A stretch of 40,534 bases of DNA from an uncultured Clostridia bacterium (GTDB lineage: Bacteria > Bacillota > Clostridia > TANB77 > CAG-508), in contig CAKOVP010000010.1 of the NCBI GenBank assembly GCA_934122035.1, positions 1 to 40,534 of the forward strand, in the 5' to 3' direction. Positions within the stretch are counted from its first letter, which is position 1; each line of letters begins with the position of its first letter. This document shows, one piece after another, positions 22,715 through 32,215 of the stretch. The position numbers and the translations under genes were made by a program. The notes under the pieces are model-generated. The model had not been told where the DNA came from and did no database searches. It saw only the letters and a list, made by a program, of their open reading frames with translations.

Positions 22715-24298
22715 TTATTGTAATACATTTGCACTTACTGTTACACTAGAAGTATTATTAGTAGTATTGGTTGACACTGTATTTTGTACAACACTGTTCG
22801 TAGCTCCACCTGCTGTAGAATTTGTTACTGTACCACTAGTAGTATTATTGCTTACTGTGTTTGTTGTACTTTCTCCTTGTGTTGTAGTATTACTTACAGT
22901 ATTATTTGTATTTGCAGCTTCATTATCTATAGAAACTCCTGTATTTGAATTTACTGGTTTTATCCCCATAGTGTTTGTTAAGTAGTCTATTATGTCTATT
23001 GTCATTCCTTGGTATGTTACATAGTAACTCTTTTCTCCAAGTTCTGTTACAGAATAAGCATTTGTAACTGCAACTTCTATTAATTTGTTTCCAGATGAAT
23101 TAAATAATCCATATTGTCTATTTTTTTGTACTACAAACGCATTATACTCAGGTACTAATAAAAGACTTGTCATTGAACCACTATTCATTTGGCATCCAAA
23201 GCCATCATACTCTACTGGTAATAGTACATTTCCATTTTTATCTAGCATTCCCCATTTTCTTTCTTTGCAAACTGGAATACAGTTATTATATAACAAATAT
23301 TGATTCTTTATATCATCATTTGAGAATTTACTTGCATCTATTCCTATGCTATCATATTCTAAGTAAATAACTATTTGTCCTGTTTTATTTACTACTCCAT
23401 ATTTTGATCCATTTGATACTAGATACAATCCTGAGTCTTTATCAATTTGTTTTATGCTGCTATATGCTGGTTCTATTTTAGTTCTTCCATCTGTAGAAAT
23501 AATGCCCATTTTTCCTTCATCTGTTTCAACTATAAATTCTTGTGAGCTTTCTAAGAAAGTTATAGTTTTATATTTTTCACCAATTATTGTTTGATTGTTT
23601 AAGCTATTTACTCCATATTTGTTGTTTGAGTTTCTTACCACCATTAAATTGTATAGTACAGCTTTTTGATTGCTAAAATCTCTTGCATCTATTTGTTTTG
23701 CAAATATAGAATCTGTTATATTTGCTGCATAATATTTTGTTAAATAGTCTAGTGTATATATTGTTAATTTGTTTTGTTCTGAGTTATAAGAAATTGCAAC
23801 ATTGCATCCTTTGCTTATTCCATCTAATGTTGTATATAATTTATTGTTTATTCTTTTTACTGCTTTCGTTAAAGTATAATATTCATAATCGTTTTGAGAA
23901 GATGAATTTTTTAAAACTTTATAAAGTGTTGTTGATCCTTGCGAAAAAGAAGCTGTTTCTCCATTATTATATATGTAGCATTTTGTTTCATCTTCTGAGT
24001 ATTGATATTTATACTCTCCTTTATTGTATGTGTATCCCATTTTTTCTGCAAAGTCTTTTATAGATACATATACTTCGTCTCCTTCTATTACAAATGTATC
24101 ATCACTAAAAGAAGATGTTGATACCTTTGTTTGATTTAAATATATTTTAAATTCTTTTCCTTTTATATAATATAACGCTCCAATTATTGCTAGTGTTGCT
24201 AAGAATAATAATACCAAAATTATAATTATTATTTTCATCATTTTTTTGCTTTTATTTTCGATTGCATCTGTTGATCTTTTTTCTTCATAAAGTTCCAT
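22715..24298 (-). CDS. membrane-anchored WG-repeat protein with stalk-like domain
   Basis: About 527 aa from the ATG at 24298 (GGGGAG 7 nt upstream; an ATG at 24304 is too close to that site). One TM near the N-terminus (IIIILVLLFLATLAIIGALYYI). Residues 50-165 look like a copper-amine-oxidase N-terminal stalk domain (FKIYLNQTKVSTSSF, VYVSIKDFAEKMGYTY). Residues 200-440 carry WG-type repeats: GKMGIISTDGRTKIEPAYSS, KYGVVNKTGQIVIYLEYDS, KWGMLDKNGNVLLPVEYDGF and QYGLFNSSGNKLIEVA. The C-terminus is a Thr/Asn/Ser-rich tail. It is probably an extracellular binding protein anchored in the membrane. Role unknown. It sits between tgt and yajC, only 14 bp from tgt. Confidence 0.8.
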   Translation of the reverse strand: MELYEEKRSTDAIENKSKKMMKIIIIILVLLFLATLAIIGALYYIKGKEFKIYLNQTKVSTSSFSDDTFVIEGDEVYVSIKDFAEKMGYTYNKGEYKYQYSEDETKCYIYNNGETASFSQGSTTLYKVLKNSSSQNDYEYYTLTKAVKRINNKLYTTLDGISKGCNVAISYNSEQNKLTIYTLDYLTKYYAANITDSIFAKQIDARDFSNQKAVLYNLMVVRNSNNKYGVNSLNNQTIIGEKYKTITFLESSQEFIVETDEGKMGIISTDGRTKIEPAYSSIKQIDKDSGLYLVSNGSKYGVVNKTGQIVIYLEYDSIGIDASKFSNDDIKNQYLLYNNCIPVCKERKWGMLDKNGNVLLPVEYDGFGCQMNSGSMTSLLLVPEYNAFVVQKNRQYGLFNSSGNKLIEVAVTNAYSVTELGEKSYYVTYQGMTIDIIDYLTNTMGIKPVNSNTGVSIDNEAANTNNTVSNTTTQGESTTNTVSNNTTSGTVTNSTAGGATNSVVQNTVSTNTTNNTSSVTVSANVLQ

Positions 24299-24312
24299 AC
24301 ACATTCTCCCCT

Positions 24313-25443
24313 CTATTCTTTTGTATATCCATATTTTTTGTAAAATTCTTCTTTAAAATTTAGAAGATTATCATTTTCAATTTCTATTCTAACCCTTTCC
24401 ATTAGTTTAGTCAAGAAATATAAGTTATGATATGAAATTAATCTTGTTCCCATTATTTCTTTTGTTTTTACTAAATGTCTTATATATGCTCTTGTATAGT
24501 TTTTGCAAGTATAGCAGTCACATTCTGGATCTAGTGGTGTGAAATCTCTTTCGTAAGTTGCATTTCTAATTACAACTTTTCCATTCCAAGTCATTGCAGT
24601 TCCATTTCTTGCAATTCTTGTTGGAAGCACACAGTCGCACATATCTATTCCTGCAAGAGCCGCTTCTATTAAATAGTCTGGTGAACCTACTCCCATTAAA
24701 TACCTTGGTTTGTTTTCTGGCATTAATGGAGCTGTGTAATAAAGCATTTTTAAATATTCTTCTTTTGGTTCTCCAACACTTATTCCGCCAATTGCATATC
24801 CTGGAAAGTCTAATGCTATTAGGTCTTCTGCAGATTTCTTTCTTAAATCTTCATAAAATCCACCTTGAATTATTCCAAATAGACCTTGTTTTTCTTCGTG
24901 TCCTTCGTGTGCTTTTTTACATCTTACTGCCCATCTTGTTGTTCTTTCCATAGAATTTTTTGTATATTCGTATGTTGATGGATATGGGCAACATTCATCA
25001 AAAGACATTATTATATCTGCTCCCAGGTCTTCTTCTATTTGCATTACCTTTTCTGGTGAAAAGAAGTGTTTGCTTCCATCTAAGTGTGATTTAAATTCTA
25101 CGCCATCTTCTGATATTGTTCTTAAATCACTTAAGCTAAATACTTGAAATCCTCCACAGTCTGTTAAAATAGGCCTGTCCCAATTCATAAATTTGTGAAG
25201 TCCACCTGCTTCTTTTACTATTTTTTCTCCTGGTCTTAAATATAGATGGTATGTATTTGATAATATTATTTGTGCACCTAGTTGTTTTAGTTCTTCTGGT
25301 GAAATAGATTTTACTGTTGCCTGTGTTCCAACAGGCATAAATACTGGTGTTTGTATGTCTCCATGTGGAGTATGCACAATTCCTCTTCTTGCACCTGTTT
25401 TTGCATCTGTGTGTAGTAGTTCGTATGTTATTGCTGGTTTCAT
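24313..25443 (-). CDS. tgt: queuine/preQ1 tRNA-ribosyltransferase (Tgt)
   Basis: 376 aa from the ATG at 25443; a TTG at 25461 would add six residues inside a leader hairpin. It exchanges guanine 34 of GUN-anticodon tRNAs for preQ1. Signature segments: VHTPHGDIQTPVFMPVGTQA, ILSNTYHLYLRPG, WDRPILTDCGGFQVFSL with the catalytic Asp, IMSFDECCPYP, and GIDMCDCVLPTRIARNGTAM with the second Asp. The zinc site is CDCYTCKNYTRAYIRHL and a later His. Length equals the Bacillus enzyme. It follows queA on the same strand. It has an SD-hairpin-start leader. Confidence 0.97.
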   Translation of the reverse strand: MKPAITYELLHTDAKTGARRGIVHTPHGDIQTPVFMPVGTQATVKSISPEELKQLGAQIILSNTYHLYLRPGEKIVKEAGGLHKFMNWDRPILTDCGGFQVFSLSDLRTISEDGVEFKSHLDGSKHFFSPEKVMQIEEDLGADIIMSFDECCPYPSTYEYTKNSMERTTRWAVRCKKAHEGHEEKQGLFGIIQGGFYEDLRKKSAEDLIALDFPGYAIGGISVGEPKEEYLKMLYYTAPLMPENKPRYLMGVGSPDYLIEAALAGIDMCDCVLPTRIARNGTAMTWNGKVVIRNATYERDFTPLDPECDCYTCKNYTRAYIRHLVKTKEIMGTRLISYHNLYFLTKLMERVRIEIENDNLLNFKEEFYKKYGYTKE

Positions 25444-25454
25444 TTTGTTATTTC

Positions 25455-25504
25455 TAATCAATTAAGTATTTTTATATTTTATATAATTGACTAATTTCCT
25501 TTCT
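25455..25504 (-). promoter_or_regulatory. SD-hairpin-start leader of tgt
   Basis: AGAAAGGA (25497-25504), then arms TAGTCAATTA (25484-25493) and TAATTGATTA (25455-25464), 10 bp including a G-U pair, with a 19-nt loop, then 11 nt to the ATG. No other ribosome binding site lies near the start. Confidence 0.5.
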
Positions 25505-25516
25505 TCTAAATTTAAC

Positions 25517-26539
25517 TTATTTTATAAACATAGCGTCTCCAAAGCTAAAGAACTTGTATTTTTCCTTTACAGCTTCTTCGTATGCATTCATTATATTCTC
25601 TTTTCCTGCTAATGCAGATACAAGCATTAATAGAGTAGATTCTGGTAAATGGAAGTTTGTAATTAGTGCATCTAAGCATTTAAATTTATATCCAGGATAT
25701 ATGTATATACCTGTATCTCCTTCACAAGCTTTTACAAAACCATTTTCATCTGCTATTGTTTCTATTGTTCTACAAGATGTTGTTCCAACAGCTATTACTC
25801 TTTTTCCTGCTTTTTTTGCTTTATTTATTTTTTCTGCATCTTCTTCTTTTATATAATAATGTTCTGTATGCATATGATGTTCTTCTATATTTTCTTCTTT
25901 TACTGGTCTAAAAGTTCCTATTCCAACGTGTAATGTAACATTTGCAATGTCTATTCCTTTTTCTTCAATTTGTTTTAATAATTCGTTTGTAAAATGTAAT
26001 CCTGCAGTAGGTGCTGCAGCAGAGCCATCATATTTTGCATAAACAGTTTGATATCTGTCATTATCTTTTAAACTTTCATGTATATATGGTGGAAGTGGCA
26101 TAAGTCCAATTTTATCTAGAATTTCATTAAAAATTCCGTCATAGCTGAATTGAACTTTTCTAGTTCCATCTGGAAGCGAATCTAATATTTCTGCCTTTAA
26201 TAAACCGTCTCCAAATATCACTTTAGCTCCTTGATGTAGTTTATTACCTGGTCTTACCATTGCTTCCCATATGTCGCCTTCTATATTTTTTAGTAATACA
26301 AATTCTACATTTGCTCCTGTTTCTTTCTTGCCATAAAGACGTGCTGGTATAACCTTTGTATTATTTCTTACTAGGCAATCTCCTGGTTCTAAATAATTAA
26401 TTATATCCTTAAATGTTTTATGTTCTATTTGGCCAGTTTCCTTGTCTAACACCATTAATCTTGATTCGTCTCTTTTTTCTATTGGTGTTTGCGCTATTAG
26501 TTCTTCTGGTAGATAATAATTAAATTCTGATAATTTCAT
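25517..26539 (-). CDS. queA: S-adenosylmethionine:tRNA ribosyltransferase-isomerase (QueA)
   Basis: 340 aa, ATG overlapping the stop of the upstream gene (ATGA). It converts preQ1-tRNA to epoxyqueuosine-tRNA using S-adenosylmethionine. Characteristic blocks: FNYYLPEELIAQTPIEKRDE, GDCLVRNNTKVIPARLYGKK, YQTVYAKYDGSAAAPTAGLH, FTNELLKQIEEKGI, VTLHVGIGTFRPV, VIAVGTTSCRTIE and TNFHLPESTLLMLVSAL. Length and order match the family throughout. It is followed by tgt, so two steps of queuosine synthesis are together. queC-F and queG are not in the window. Confidence 0.97.
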   Translation of the reverse strand: MKLSEFNYYLPEELIAQTPIEKRDESRLMVLDKETGQIEHKTFKDIINYLEPGDCLVRNNTKVIPARLYGKKETGANVEFVLLKNIEGDIWEAMVRPGNKLHQGAKVIFGDGLLKAEILDSLPDGTRKVQFSYDGIFNEILDKIGLMPLPPYIHESLKDNDRYQTVYAKYDGSAAAPTAGLHFTNELLKQIEEKGIDIANVTLHVGIGTFRPVKEENIEEHHMHTEHYYIKEEDAEKINKAKKAGKRVIAVGTTSCRTIETIADENGFVKACEGDTGIYIYPGYKFKCLDALITNFHLPESTLLMLVSALAGKENIMNAYEEAVKEKYKFFSFGDAMFIK

Positions 26540-27903
26540 TGTGAAACTCCTTCTGTTACGTAATTTTTGTCACTTTTTTCAAATACTTTTTGAATTTTGT
26601 CCATTATACTTCTTATTGTTTCTACAATATTGCTTGGTTCATTTAATGACTTTAATTTGCTTGAATATTCAAAATCATTTTCTTTTGGTGGTTTTAATGT
26701 TAATATTTGTTCTGGTAAACCTGTTTTCGTACCATTACTATTTATGTTCATATTGATATAATCTGTATACCAATTTTTTAAACCATAATATTTATCTTCT
26801 TTATAACCATATTTTTCGTTATCATGAAGTGCTGGTATTTCGTATCCATTTTCTTTTGCATTTCTTTCTAATGTATGTAAAAATTCGTGTATATAAACTT
26901 CTTCTGAGAATGTATCTTTACTAGAATAGTTGTAATTTTCATCCATTATTCTAATGTCTGATAATCCCTTTCCTTCATACATCATATTGCCTAGTCCTAT
27001 CCAATCACTCACACTTGTGTCTATTAGTTTGCTTTCTAATGGAATGTTGCTACAAATGTATATATGATCAAATTCTTTTGCTTTAACATAGTCATTTATT
27101 AGATTATATACATCTTTTTCTCCTATATAGTATCCGTTTTCATCGTCATATGTAAGGGTTGTTAACGGCTCTGTTATGTTTATAACCTCATATTTTATAT
27201 TTATTTTATTATTTGACATTGTTTTTATTGTATCTTGGAATTTTCTCATATCACTTTCTATTTGCAATTTTTGATAATATGATAGCCTTTGATTTATGTT
27301 TTTTTCTTCTATTTGTATGTTTGTATTTTCTATTATAAAACATCCCATATTCCAAATGTTTGAGTCATCTAATACACCTTTTTCTAAACTCAAATCTGAA
27401 TACCAGGCTGTTCCAGAAGCTTTTGTTAAATTGCCACCTAGTCTAAAGCCAATTTCTACTTCTGTATTATTTTTTGAATTGAAGTAAAATTCTAGTTTTG
27501 TCCAGTCGTTATCTCCTGTTAAAACTTCCGAATGTTCTTCTGTTCCAGTAAGGCATATTTGTGCTCCAGCTACCGGATTATTTTCTGAATTTTCTATATT
27601 TTTTGTTTTTACCATACATGTTACTTTATATGGAGTGTTTGGAGTTACAGAAACAGTTCTAAAAAACATTGCATCATTTTCTAATATGTTATCGATTTTA
27701 TAGCTTCTTGTTTTTGAGTATTTTTCGTTTGCATCTCTAGAAAATTGTGTTTTTCCTTCTCCTAAAATTCCTTTTGTAAAAAAGTTGAAATCATACTGCC
27801 TATATATTACAACTGCAATAATGATTATTACAATAGTAAACAAATTTGAAAATATGTTTCTAATCTTTTTGTTACCATCGTTTTCGCTTCTTGTTATTAT
27901 CAT
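26536..27903 (-). CDS. surface metallopeptidase with jelly-roll (CBM-like) N-terminal domain
   Basis: 455 aa, ATG with GTGGAG upstream. One N-terminal TM (IFSNLFTIVIIIIAVVIY) suggests export with membrane anchoring. Residues 55-185 resemble a CBM_4_9-type beta-sandwich (FSRDANEKYSKTRSYKIDN, PNTPYKVTCMVKTKNIEN, WTKLEFYFNSKNNTEVEIGF, TAWYSDLSLEKG). The C-terminal half contains EEVYIHEFLHTLERNAKENG, an HExxH zinc site (HEFLH) with a downstream Glu, then a Tyr/Asp-rich region. It is probably an extracellular zinc peptidase; the substrate is unknown. It is translationally coupled to queA, with no functional link evident. Confidence 0.65.
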   Translation of the reverse strand: MIITRSENDGNKKIRNIFSNLFTIVIIIIAVVIYRQYDFNFFTKGILGEGKTQFSRDANEKYSKTRSYKIDNILENDAMFFRTVSVTPNTPYKVTCMVKTKNIENSENNPVAGAQICLTGTEEHSEVLTGDNDWTKLEFYFNSKNNTEVEIGFRLGGNLTKASGTAWYSDLSLEKGVLDDSNIWNMGCFIIENTNIQIEEKNINQRLSYYQKLQIESDMRKFQDTIKTMSNNKINIKYEVINITEPLTTLTYDDENGYYIGEKDVYNLINDYVKAKEFDHIYICSNIPLESKLIDTSVSDWIGLGNMMYEGKGLSDIRIMDENYNYSSKDTFSEEVYIHEFLHTLERNAKENGYEIPALHDNEKYGYKEDKYYGLKNWYTDYINMNINSNGTKTGLPEQILTLKPPKENDFEYSSKLKSLNEPSNIVETIRSIMDKIQKVFEKSDKNYVTEGVSQ

Positions 27904-27992
27904 ATTATTTCTCCACTTCTACTTTTGTTTTTATACCATAAAGAAGGAATATATGTTAAAAATATAATCCTTCCTTAGTCTTACTACATAAG

Positions 27993-29312
27993 TTATGCTG
28001 TTCCAGTTTTCTTAGTTGTAGTTCTTCTTTGTGTTTTTATTTTTTTAGAAACTTCTCTATTATTGTTTATAATTATTTTTGGTGCTTCCTTATTAAGTAC
28101 AGTCTCCTTTGTAATTATGCATTTTTCCACTTTTGGATTTGATGGTATTTCGAACATTATGTCTCTCATAATGTCTTCTACTATTGCTCTTAATCCTCTT
28201 GCACCAGTTTTTCTTTCTATTGCTTTATCAACAATTGCATTCAAAGCTTCTGGTTCAAATTCTAGTTCTACATTATCATATTTAAATAATTTTTTGTATT
28301 GTTTTACTAAAGAATTTTTTGGTTCTGTTATTATTTTTATTAATGCATCTCTATCTAATTCTTTTAATGTAGTTATTATTGGAAGTCTTCCAACAAATTC
28401 TGGTATTAACCCAAACTTTAATAAATCTTGTGGTAGAAGTGATTCAAATACTTCGTACTTGTTCATTTCTTTGTTACTAGATAGCTCTGCTCCAAATCCA
28501 ATTGTTTTTTTGTCTACTCTAGCTTTTATTATTTTTTCTAGTCCATCAAAGGCTCCTCCACATATAAATAGTATATTTTGTGTGTTAATTTGTATAAATT
28601 CTTGATGTGGATGTTTTCTTCCTCCTTGTGGTGGTACTGAAGCAACTGTTCCTTCTATTATTTTTAATAATGCTTGTTGCACTCCTTCCCCACTTACATC
28701 TCTTGTAATTGAAGGATTTTCAGATTTTCTAGATATTTTATCTATTTCGTCTATATAAATTATACCCTTTTCTGCTTTTTCAACATCATAATCAGCAGAT
28801 TGTATTAGCTTTAGTAAGATATTTTCTACATCTTCTCCAACATATCCTGCCTCTGTTAGTGTTGTTGCATCTGCAATTGCAAATGGTACTTTTAATATTC
28901 TTGCAAGAGTTTGTGCAAGTAGTGTTTTACCACATCCTGTTGGTCCTAATAATAGTATATTACTTTTTTGTATTTCTACATCGTCTTTATCTGCAGTATT
29001 TTTTTGACTGTTTATTCTCTTATAATGATTGTATACTGCAACAGCTAATGTTTTTTTAGCTTCGTCCTGTCCAATAACGTAGTCATCTAATATTTTCTTT
29101 ATTTCTTCAGGTTTTGGTAGTTTATCTGAAATTTCTTCATCATATGTTAATTCGCTATCTTCATATAGGTCATTTTCTATAATGTTTGTGCAAACCTTTA
29201 TGCATTCATCACAAATATATACACCTGGGCCTGCTATAATTCTTTGAGCTTCCTCTTGTGTTTTACCACAAAAAGAACATCTTATAGTTTTGTCCTTATC
29301 TGATTTTGGCAT
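27993..29312 (-). CDS. clpX: ATP-dependent Clp protease ATP-binding subunit ClpX
   Basis: 439 aa, ATG with AAGGAG upstream. N-terminal C4 zinc-binding domain with C12, C15, C34 and C37. The AAA+ module has Walker A GPTGCGKTLLAQTLA, Walker B IIYIDEIDK, the pore loop GYVGEDVEN and sensor 2 TGARGLRAI. An IGF-type loop for docking to ClpP is present (KTIGFGAEL). It unfolds tagged substrates and feeds them to ClpP, whose gene is 15 bp upstream. The C-terminal tail is Lys/Arg/Thr-rich, a little longer than usual. Confidence 0.97.
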   Translation of the reverse strand: MPKSDKDKTIRCSFCGKTQEEAQRIIAGPGVYICDECIKVCTNIIENDLYEDSELTYDEEISDKLPKPEEIKKILDDYVIGQDEAKKTLAVAVYNHYKRINSQKNTADKDDVEIQKSNILLLGPTGCGKTLLAQTLARILKVPFAIADATTLTEAGYVGEDVENILLKLIQSADYDVEKAEKGIIYIDEIDKISRKSENPSITRDVSGEGVQQALLKIIEGTVASVPPQGGRKHPHQEFIQINTQNILFICGGAFDGLEKIIKARVDKKTIGFGAELSSNKEMNKYEVFESLLPQDLLKFGLIPEFVGRLPIITTLKELDRDALIKIITEPKNSLVKQYKKLFKYDNVELEFEPEALNAIVDKAIERKTGARGLRAIVEDIMRDIMFEIPSNPKVEKCIITKETVLNKEAPKIIINNNREVSKKIKTQRRTTTKKTGTA

Positions 29313-29327
29313 AAATTTTCTCCTTTT

Positions 29328-29933
29328 TTATTTTCTTTTTTCCATAATTCCATCTATTAAGCCATATTCTAAAGCTTCTTGTGCTGTCATATAATGGTCT
29401 CTTTCTGTATCTCTATTAATTACATCTATTGGTTGACCTGTTCTATCGCTTAATATTTTGTTTAATTTTTCTCTTGTTTTTACCATATGATCTGCGTGAA
29501 TTTTTATTTCTGTTGCTTGACCAGAAAGACCGCCACCACCAATTAATGGTTGATGTATTAATATTTCTGAATTTGGTGTTGCAAATCTTTTTCCTTTTTC
29601 TCCTGATGCTAATAATACAGAACCCATACTAGCAGCTAACCCTACACATATAGTAGAAACTGGACATTTTATATAGTTCATAGTATCTACAATTGCCATA
29701 CCGTCTGTAATTGATCCACCAGGTGAATTTATGTATAAGTCTATTTCTTTATCTGGATCCTCTGATTCCAAGAATAGTAATTGTGCAACTACTAATCCTG
29801 CAGATGTTGAATTAACATCTTCTCCTAAAAATATAATTCTATCTTTTAATAACCTTGAAAATATGTCATAAGATCTTTCTCCTCTTGCAGATTGTTCTAT
29901 AACATATGGTACTAAACTGTCTTTTTCAAACAT
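29328..29933 (-). CDS. clpP: ATP-dependent Clp protease proteolytic subunit ClpP
   Basis: 201 aa, ATG with TTAGGAGG. It is a serine protease of the ClpP family (S14): LYINSPGGSITDGMAI, catalytic Ser102 in GLAASMGSVLLASG, His127 in ILIHQPLIGG, and Asp175 in RDTERDHYM. The N-terminal axial loop is MFEKDSLVPYVIEQSARGER. It forms the tetradecamer chamber that pairs with ClpX encoded immediately downstream. Residue 1 and length agree with Bacillus ClpP. Confidence 0.97.
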   Translation of the reverse strand: MFEKDSLVPYVIEQSARGERSYDIFSRLLKDRIIFLGEDVNSTSAGLVVAQLLFLESEDPDKEIDLYINSPGGSITDGMAIVDTMNYIKCPVSTICVGLAASMGSVLLASGEKGKRFATPNSEILIHQPLIGGGGLSGQATEIKIHADHMVKTREKLNKILSDRTGQPIDVINRDTERDHYMTAQEALEYGLIDGIMEKRK

Positions 29934-30144
29934 AATAAATTCCTCCTAAATTAATTATTTACTTTTAAAAGCATTTTTGCTGTCTATTTTTTTTACATAT
30001 TTTTTAAGTTATAGCATATATTAAATAATTTACAAACTTTTATTCCTAAAATTATTTGCCAAACCCCAAATAGAATAAAAATAGCTAGCGAGCATTAATA
30101 ATATTTATAAAAATATAAATAATCCCCCCTAACTATTGTTTAGT

Positions 30145-31431
30145 TTATTTCTTTATTTTTGCATTTTTTACTATTAAATCTATTGCTTTTTCTGTTTTAA
30201 TTGTATTTGCAAGATATTCTTTTAATGCTTCATTTTTGTCTAATTCTTCTTCTTTTCTTCCATAGTTAGTTGCCATTTCTTTTATTTTAGCATTAATTTC
30301 TTCTTTACTTGCTTCTAATTTTTCTTCTTTTATTATTTCTTCTAGTATTAATCTAGTTTTTACATTCTTTTCAGCTTGTTCTTTGTAATTGTCTTCTATT
30401 TCTTTTCTTGTTTTGTTAATCATATGTAAGTATTGTTCTAGATTAATTCCTTGATATGATAATTGTTGTTCTAAGTCTCTAATCATTGCATCGATTTCTG
30501 TTTCTATCATTCCGGATGGGATATCTATTTTTGTATCGTTTGCAACAGCCTCTAGAGCAAGATTTTCTGTTTCATGTTTTGCTCTATCGTCATTTTGAGC
30601 TTGTTTCTTTTCCTTTATACTTGTTTTTAAATCTGCAAGTGTATCAAATTCTGAAACATCTTTTGCAAATTCATCGTCTAATACAGGTAATTGTTTTTCT
30701 TTTATTTCATTAACTTTTACTTTGAATGTAGCTTCTTTTCCTGCTAGATCTTTAGAAAAGTATTCTTCTGGGAATGTAACTTTTATGTCTTTTTCTTCTC
30801 CTACTTTCATTCCAACTATTTGGTCTTCAAATCCTGGTATGAAAGAGCCACTTCCTATTTCTAATTCATGATTTTCTGCCTTGCCACCTTCAAATGCTTT
30901 TCCATCTACAAATCCTTCAAAGTCTATTACTGCAATGTCTTTTTCTTTAACTGGTCTATCTTCTACTGTGATGATTCTTGCATTGTGTTCTTGCATATGA
31001 GAAAGTTCGTGTTCTATGTCTTCATCTGAAACTTTGTATTCTACTTTTTTAAGTTCTACTCCTTTGTATTTTCCAAGAGTAACTTCTGGTTTTGTTTGTA
31101 CTACTGCAGTAAATACTAAGTCTTCTCCTTTTTTCATATTTACAATGTTGATTTCTGGTTTGCTAACTACTTCTAGTTTGTTATCTTCTATTTCTTTTTC
31201 ATATATTGCTGGAACTACTTCATTGAAAGCATCTTCATAGAATATTTCGTCTCCATACATTCTTTCTACTATATTAAATGGGGCTTTTCCTTTTCTGAAA
31301 CCTGGTATATTAAAGTATTTGGCACTTTTGCTATATACTTTCATTATTGCTTCATCAAATTTTGCAGCCTCAATTTTAAATTCTAGTTTTAATTCATTTT
31401 TGTTGTCTGTTTTTTCTATTTTTATACTCAT
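30145..31431 (-). CDS. tig: trigger factor
   Basis: 428 aa from the ATG at 31431 (AAAGGA upstream; a TTG at 31440 would add three residues inside the site). It has the ribosome-binding N-terminal domain with the GFRKGKAP signature (FNIPGFRKGKAPFNIVERMY), a central FKBP-type PPIase domain (AVIDFEGFVDGKAFEGGKAE, PGFEDQIVGMKVGEEKDI), and a helical C-terminal chaperone domain with basic and acidic arms. It binds nascent chains at the exit tunnel. The tig-clpP-clpX gene order is conserved in bacteria. The 200-bp gap to clpP shows no gene. Confidence 0.96.
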   Translation of the reverse strand: MSIKIEKTDNKNELKLEFKIEAAKFDEAIMKVYSKSAKYFNIPGFRKGKAPFNIVERMYGDEIFYEDAFNEVVPAIYEKEIEDNKLEVVSKPEINIVNMKKGEDLVFTAVVQTKPEVTLGKYKGVELKKVEYKVSDEDIEHELSHMQEHNARIITVEDRPVKEKDIAVIDFEGFVDGKAFEGGKAENHELEIGSGSFIPGFEDQIVGMKVGEEKDIKVTFPEEYFSKDLAGKEATFKVKVNEIKEKQLPVLDDEFAKDVSEFDTLADLKTSIKEKKQAQNDDRAKHETENLALEAVANDTKIDIPSGMIETEIDAMIRDLEQQLSYQGINLEQYLHMINKTRKEIEDNYKEQAEKNVKTRLILEEIIKEEKLEASKEEINAKIKEMATNYGRKEEELDKNEALKEYLANTIKTEKAIDLIVKNAKIKK

Positions 31432-31507
31432 TAATTTCAATCCTTTCTAGTTTTGCTAATTAAATGCTAATACATTATACCACAATTTCCACATATTGCA
31501 AGTGTTT

Positions 31508-32197
31508 TTAGATTTTTTGCAATGCAAAATTTGTGTAATCGCAACTTACCAATTTATATTCTATATTATTAAATATTCCTTCTTCTGCATTTATTTGTGA
31601 TTTTCCATGTAAATGACCATAAATACATTTTTTTACATTATACTTTTCTAGCACTTTTGTAAATTCATTGTTTGTGTTGCCTTTTAATATTGGTGGATAG
31701 TGCATACACGCTATTATTGGCTTATTATCTCCATATTTTTCTATTCCATCTTTTATAGATAATTCTAATCTATTTACTTCTCTTTTTTTTATTTTTGCAT
31801 CTTCTGGTGTTTCTTCTGATAAATTCCAACCTCTTGTTCCTGCTATAATATTTCCTTCAAATTCATAGCTATTATTATATATAAAGTCTATGTTTTTTAG
31901 TTTTTGTTCTTCTAAAAATTCTCGCATTTTATTTAAGGTTCCCCACCATAAATCGTGGTTACCTTTTAATAATAATTTTTTTCCAGGAAGATTGTTTATA
32001 AATTCAAAGTCTTTATATGTATTTTCTAACTTTATTTCCCAAGAAAAATCTCCTGGCAAAAGTACTAAGTCATTTTCTGATACTTTTTCTAACCAGTCTT
32101 TTTTTATCTTATTTTCATAATCTATCCAACCAAAAATATTCATTGGTTTATTGGTGTTAAAAGATAAGTGTAAATCCGATATTGCATATATAGACAT
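31508..32197 (-). CDS. calcineurin-like metallophosphoesterase
   Basis: 229 aa, ATG after GGAGGAG. Metal-binding motifs in order: DLHL near residue 8, LLPGDFSWE (GD), LLKGNHDLWW (GNHD), CMHYPP (H) and YGHLHGKSQ (GHLH). These five motifs define a dinuclear-metal phosphoesterase. The short single-domain form, with FGWIDYENKIKKDWLEKVSE after the first motif, matches uncharacterised Firmicute proteins. The substrate could be a phosphodiester, nucleotide or protein; it is not known. It is 18 bp downstream of tsaD and probably co-transcribed. Confidence 0.88.
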   Translation of the reverse strand: MSIYAISDLHLSFNTNKPMNIFGWIDYENKIKKDWLEKVSENDLVLLPGDFSWEIKLENTYKDFEFINNLPGKKLLLKGNHDLWWGTLNKMREFLEEQKLKNIDFIYNNSYEFEGNIIAGTRGWNLSEETPEDAKIKKREVNRLELSIKDGIEKYGDNKPIIACMHYPPILKGNTNNEFTKVLEKYNVKKCIYGHLHGKSQINAEEGIFNNIEYKLVSCDYTNFALQKI

Positions 32198-32215
32198 TTG
32201 ATTTTTCTCCTCCTT

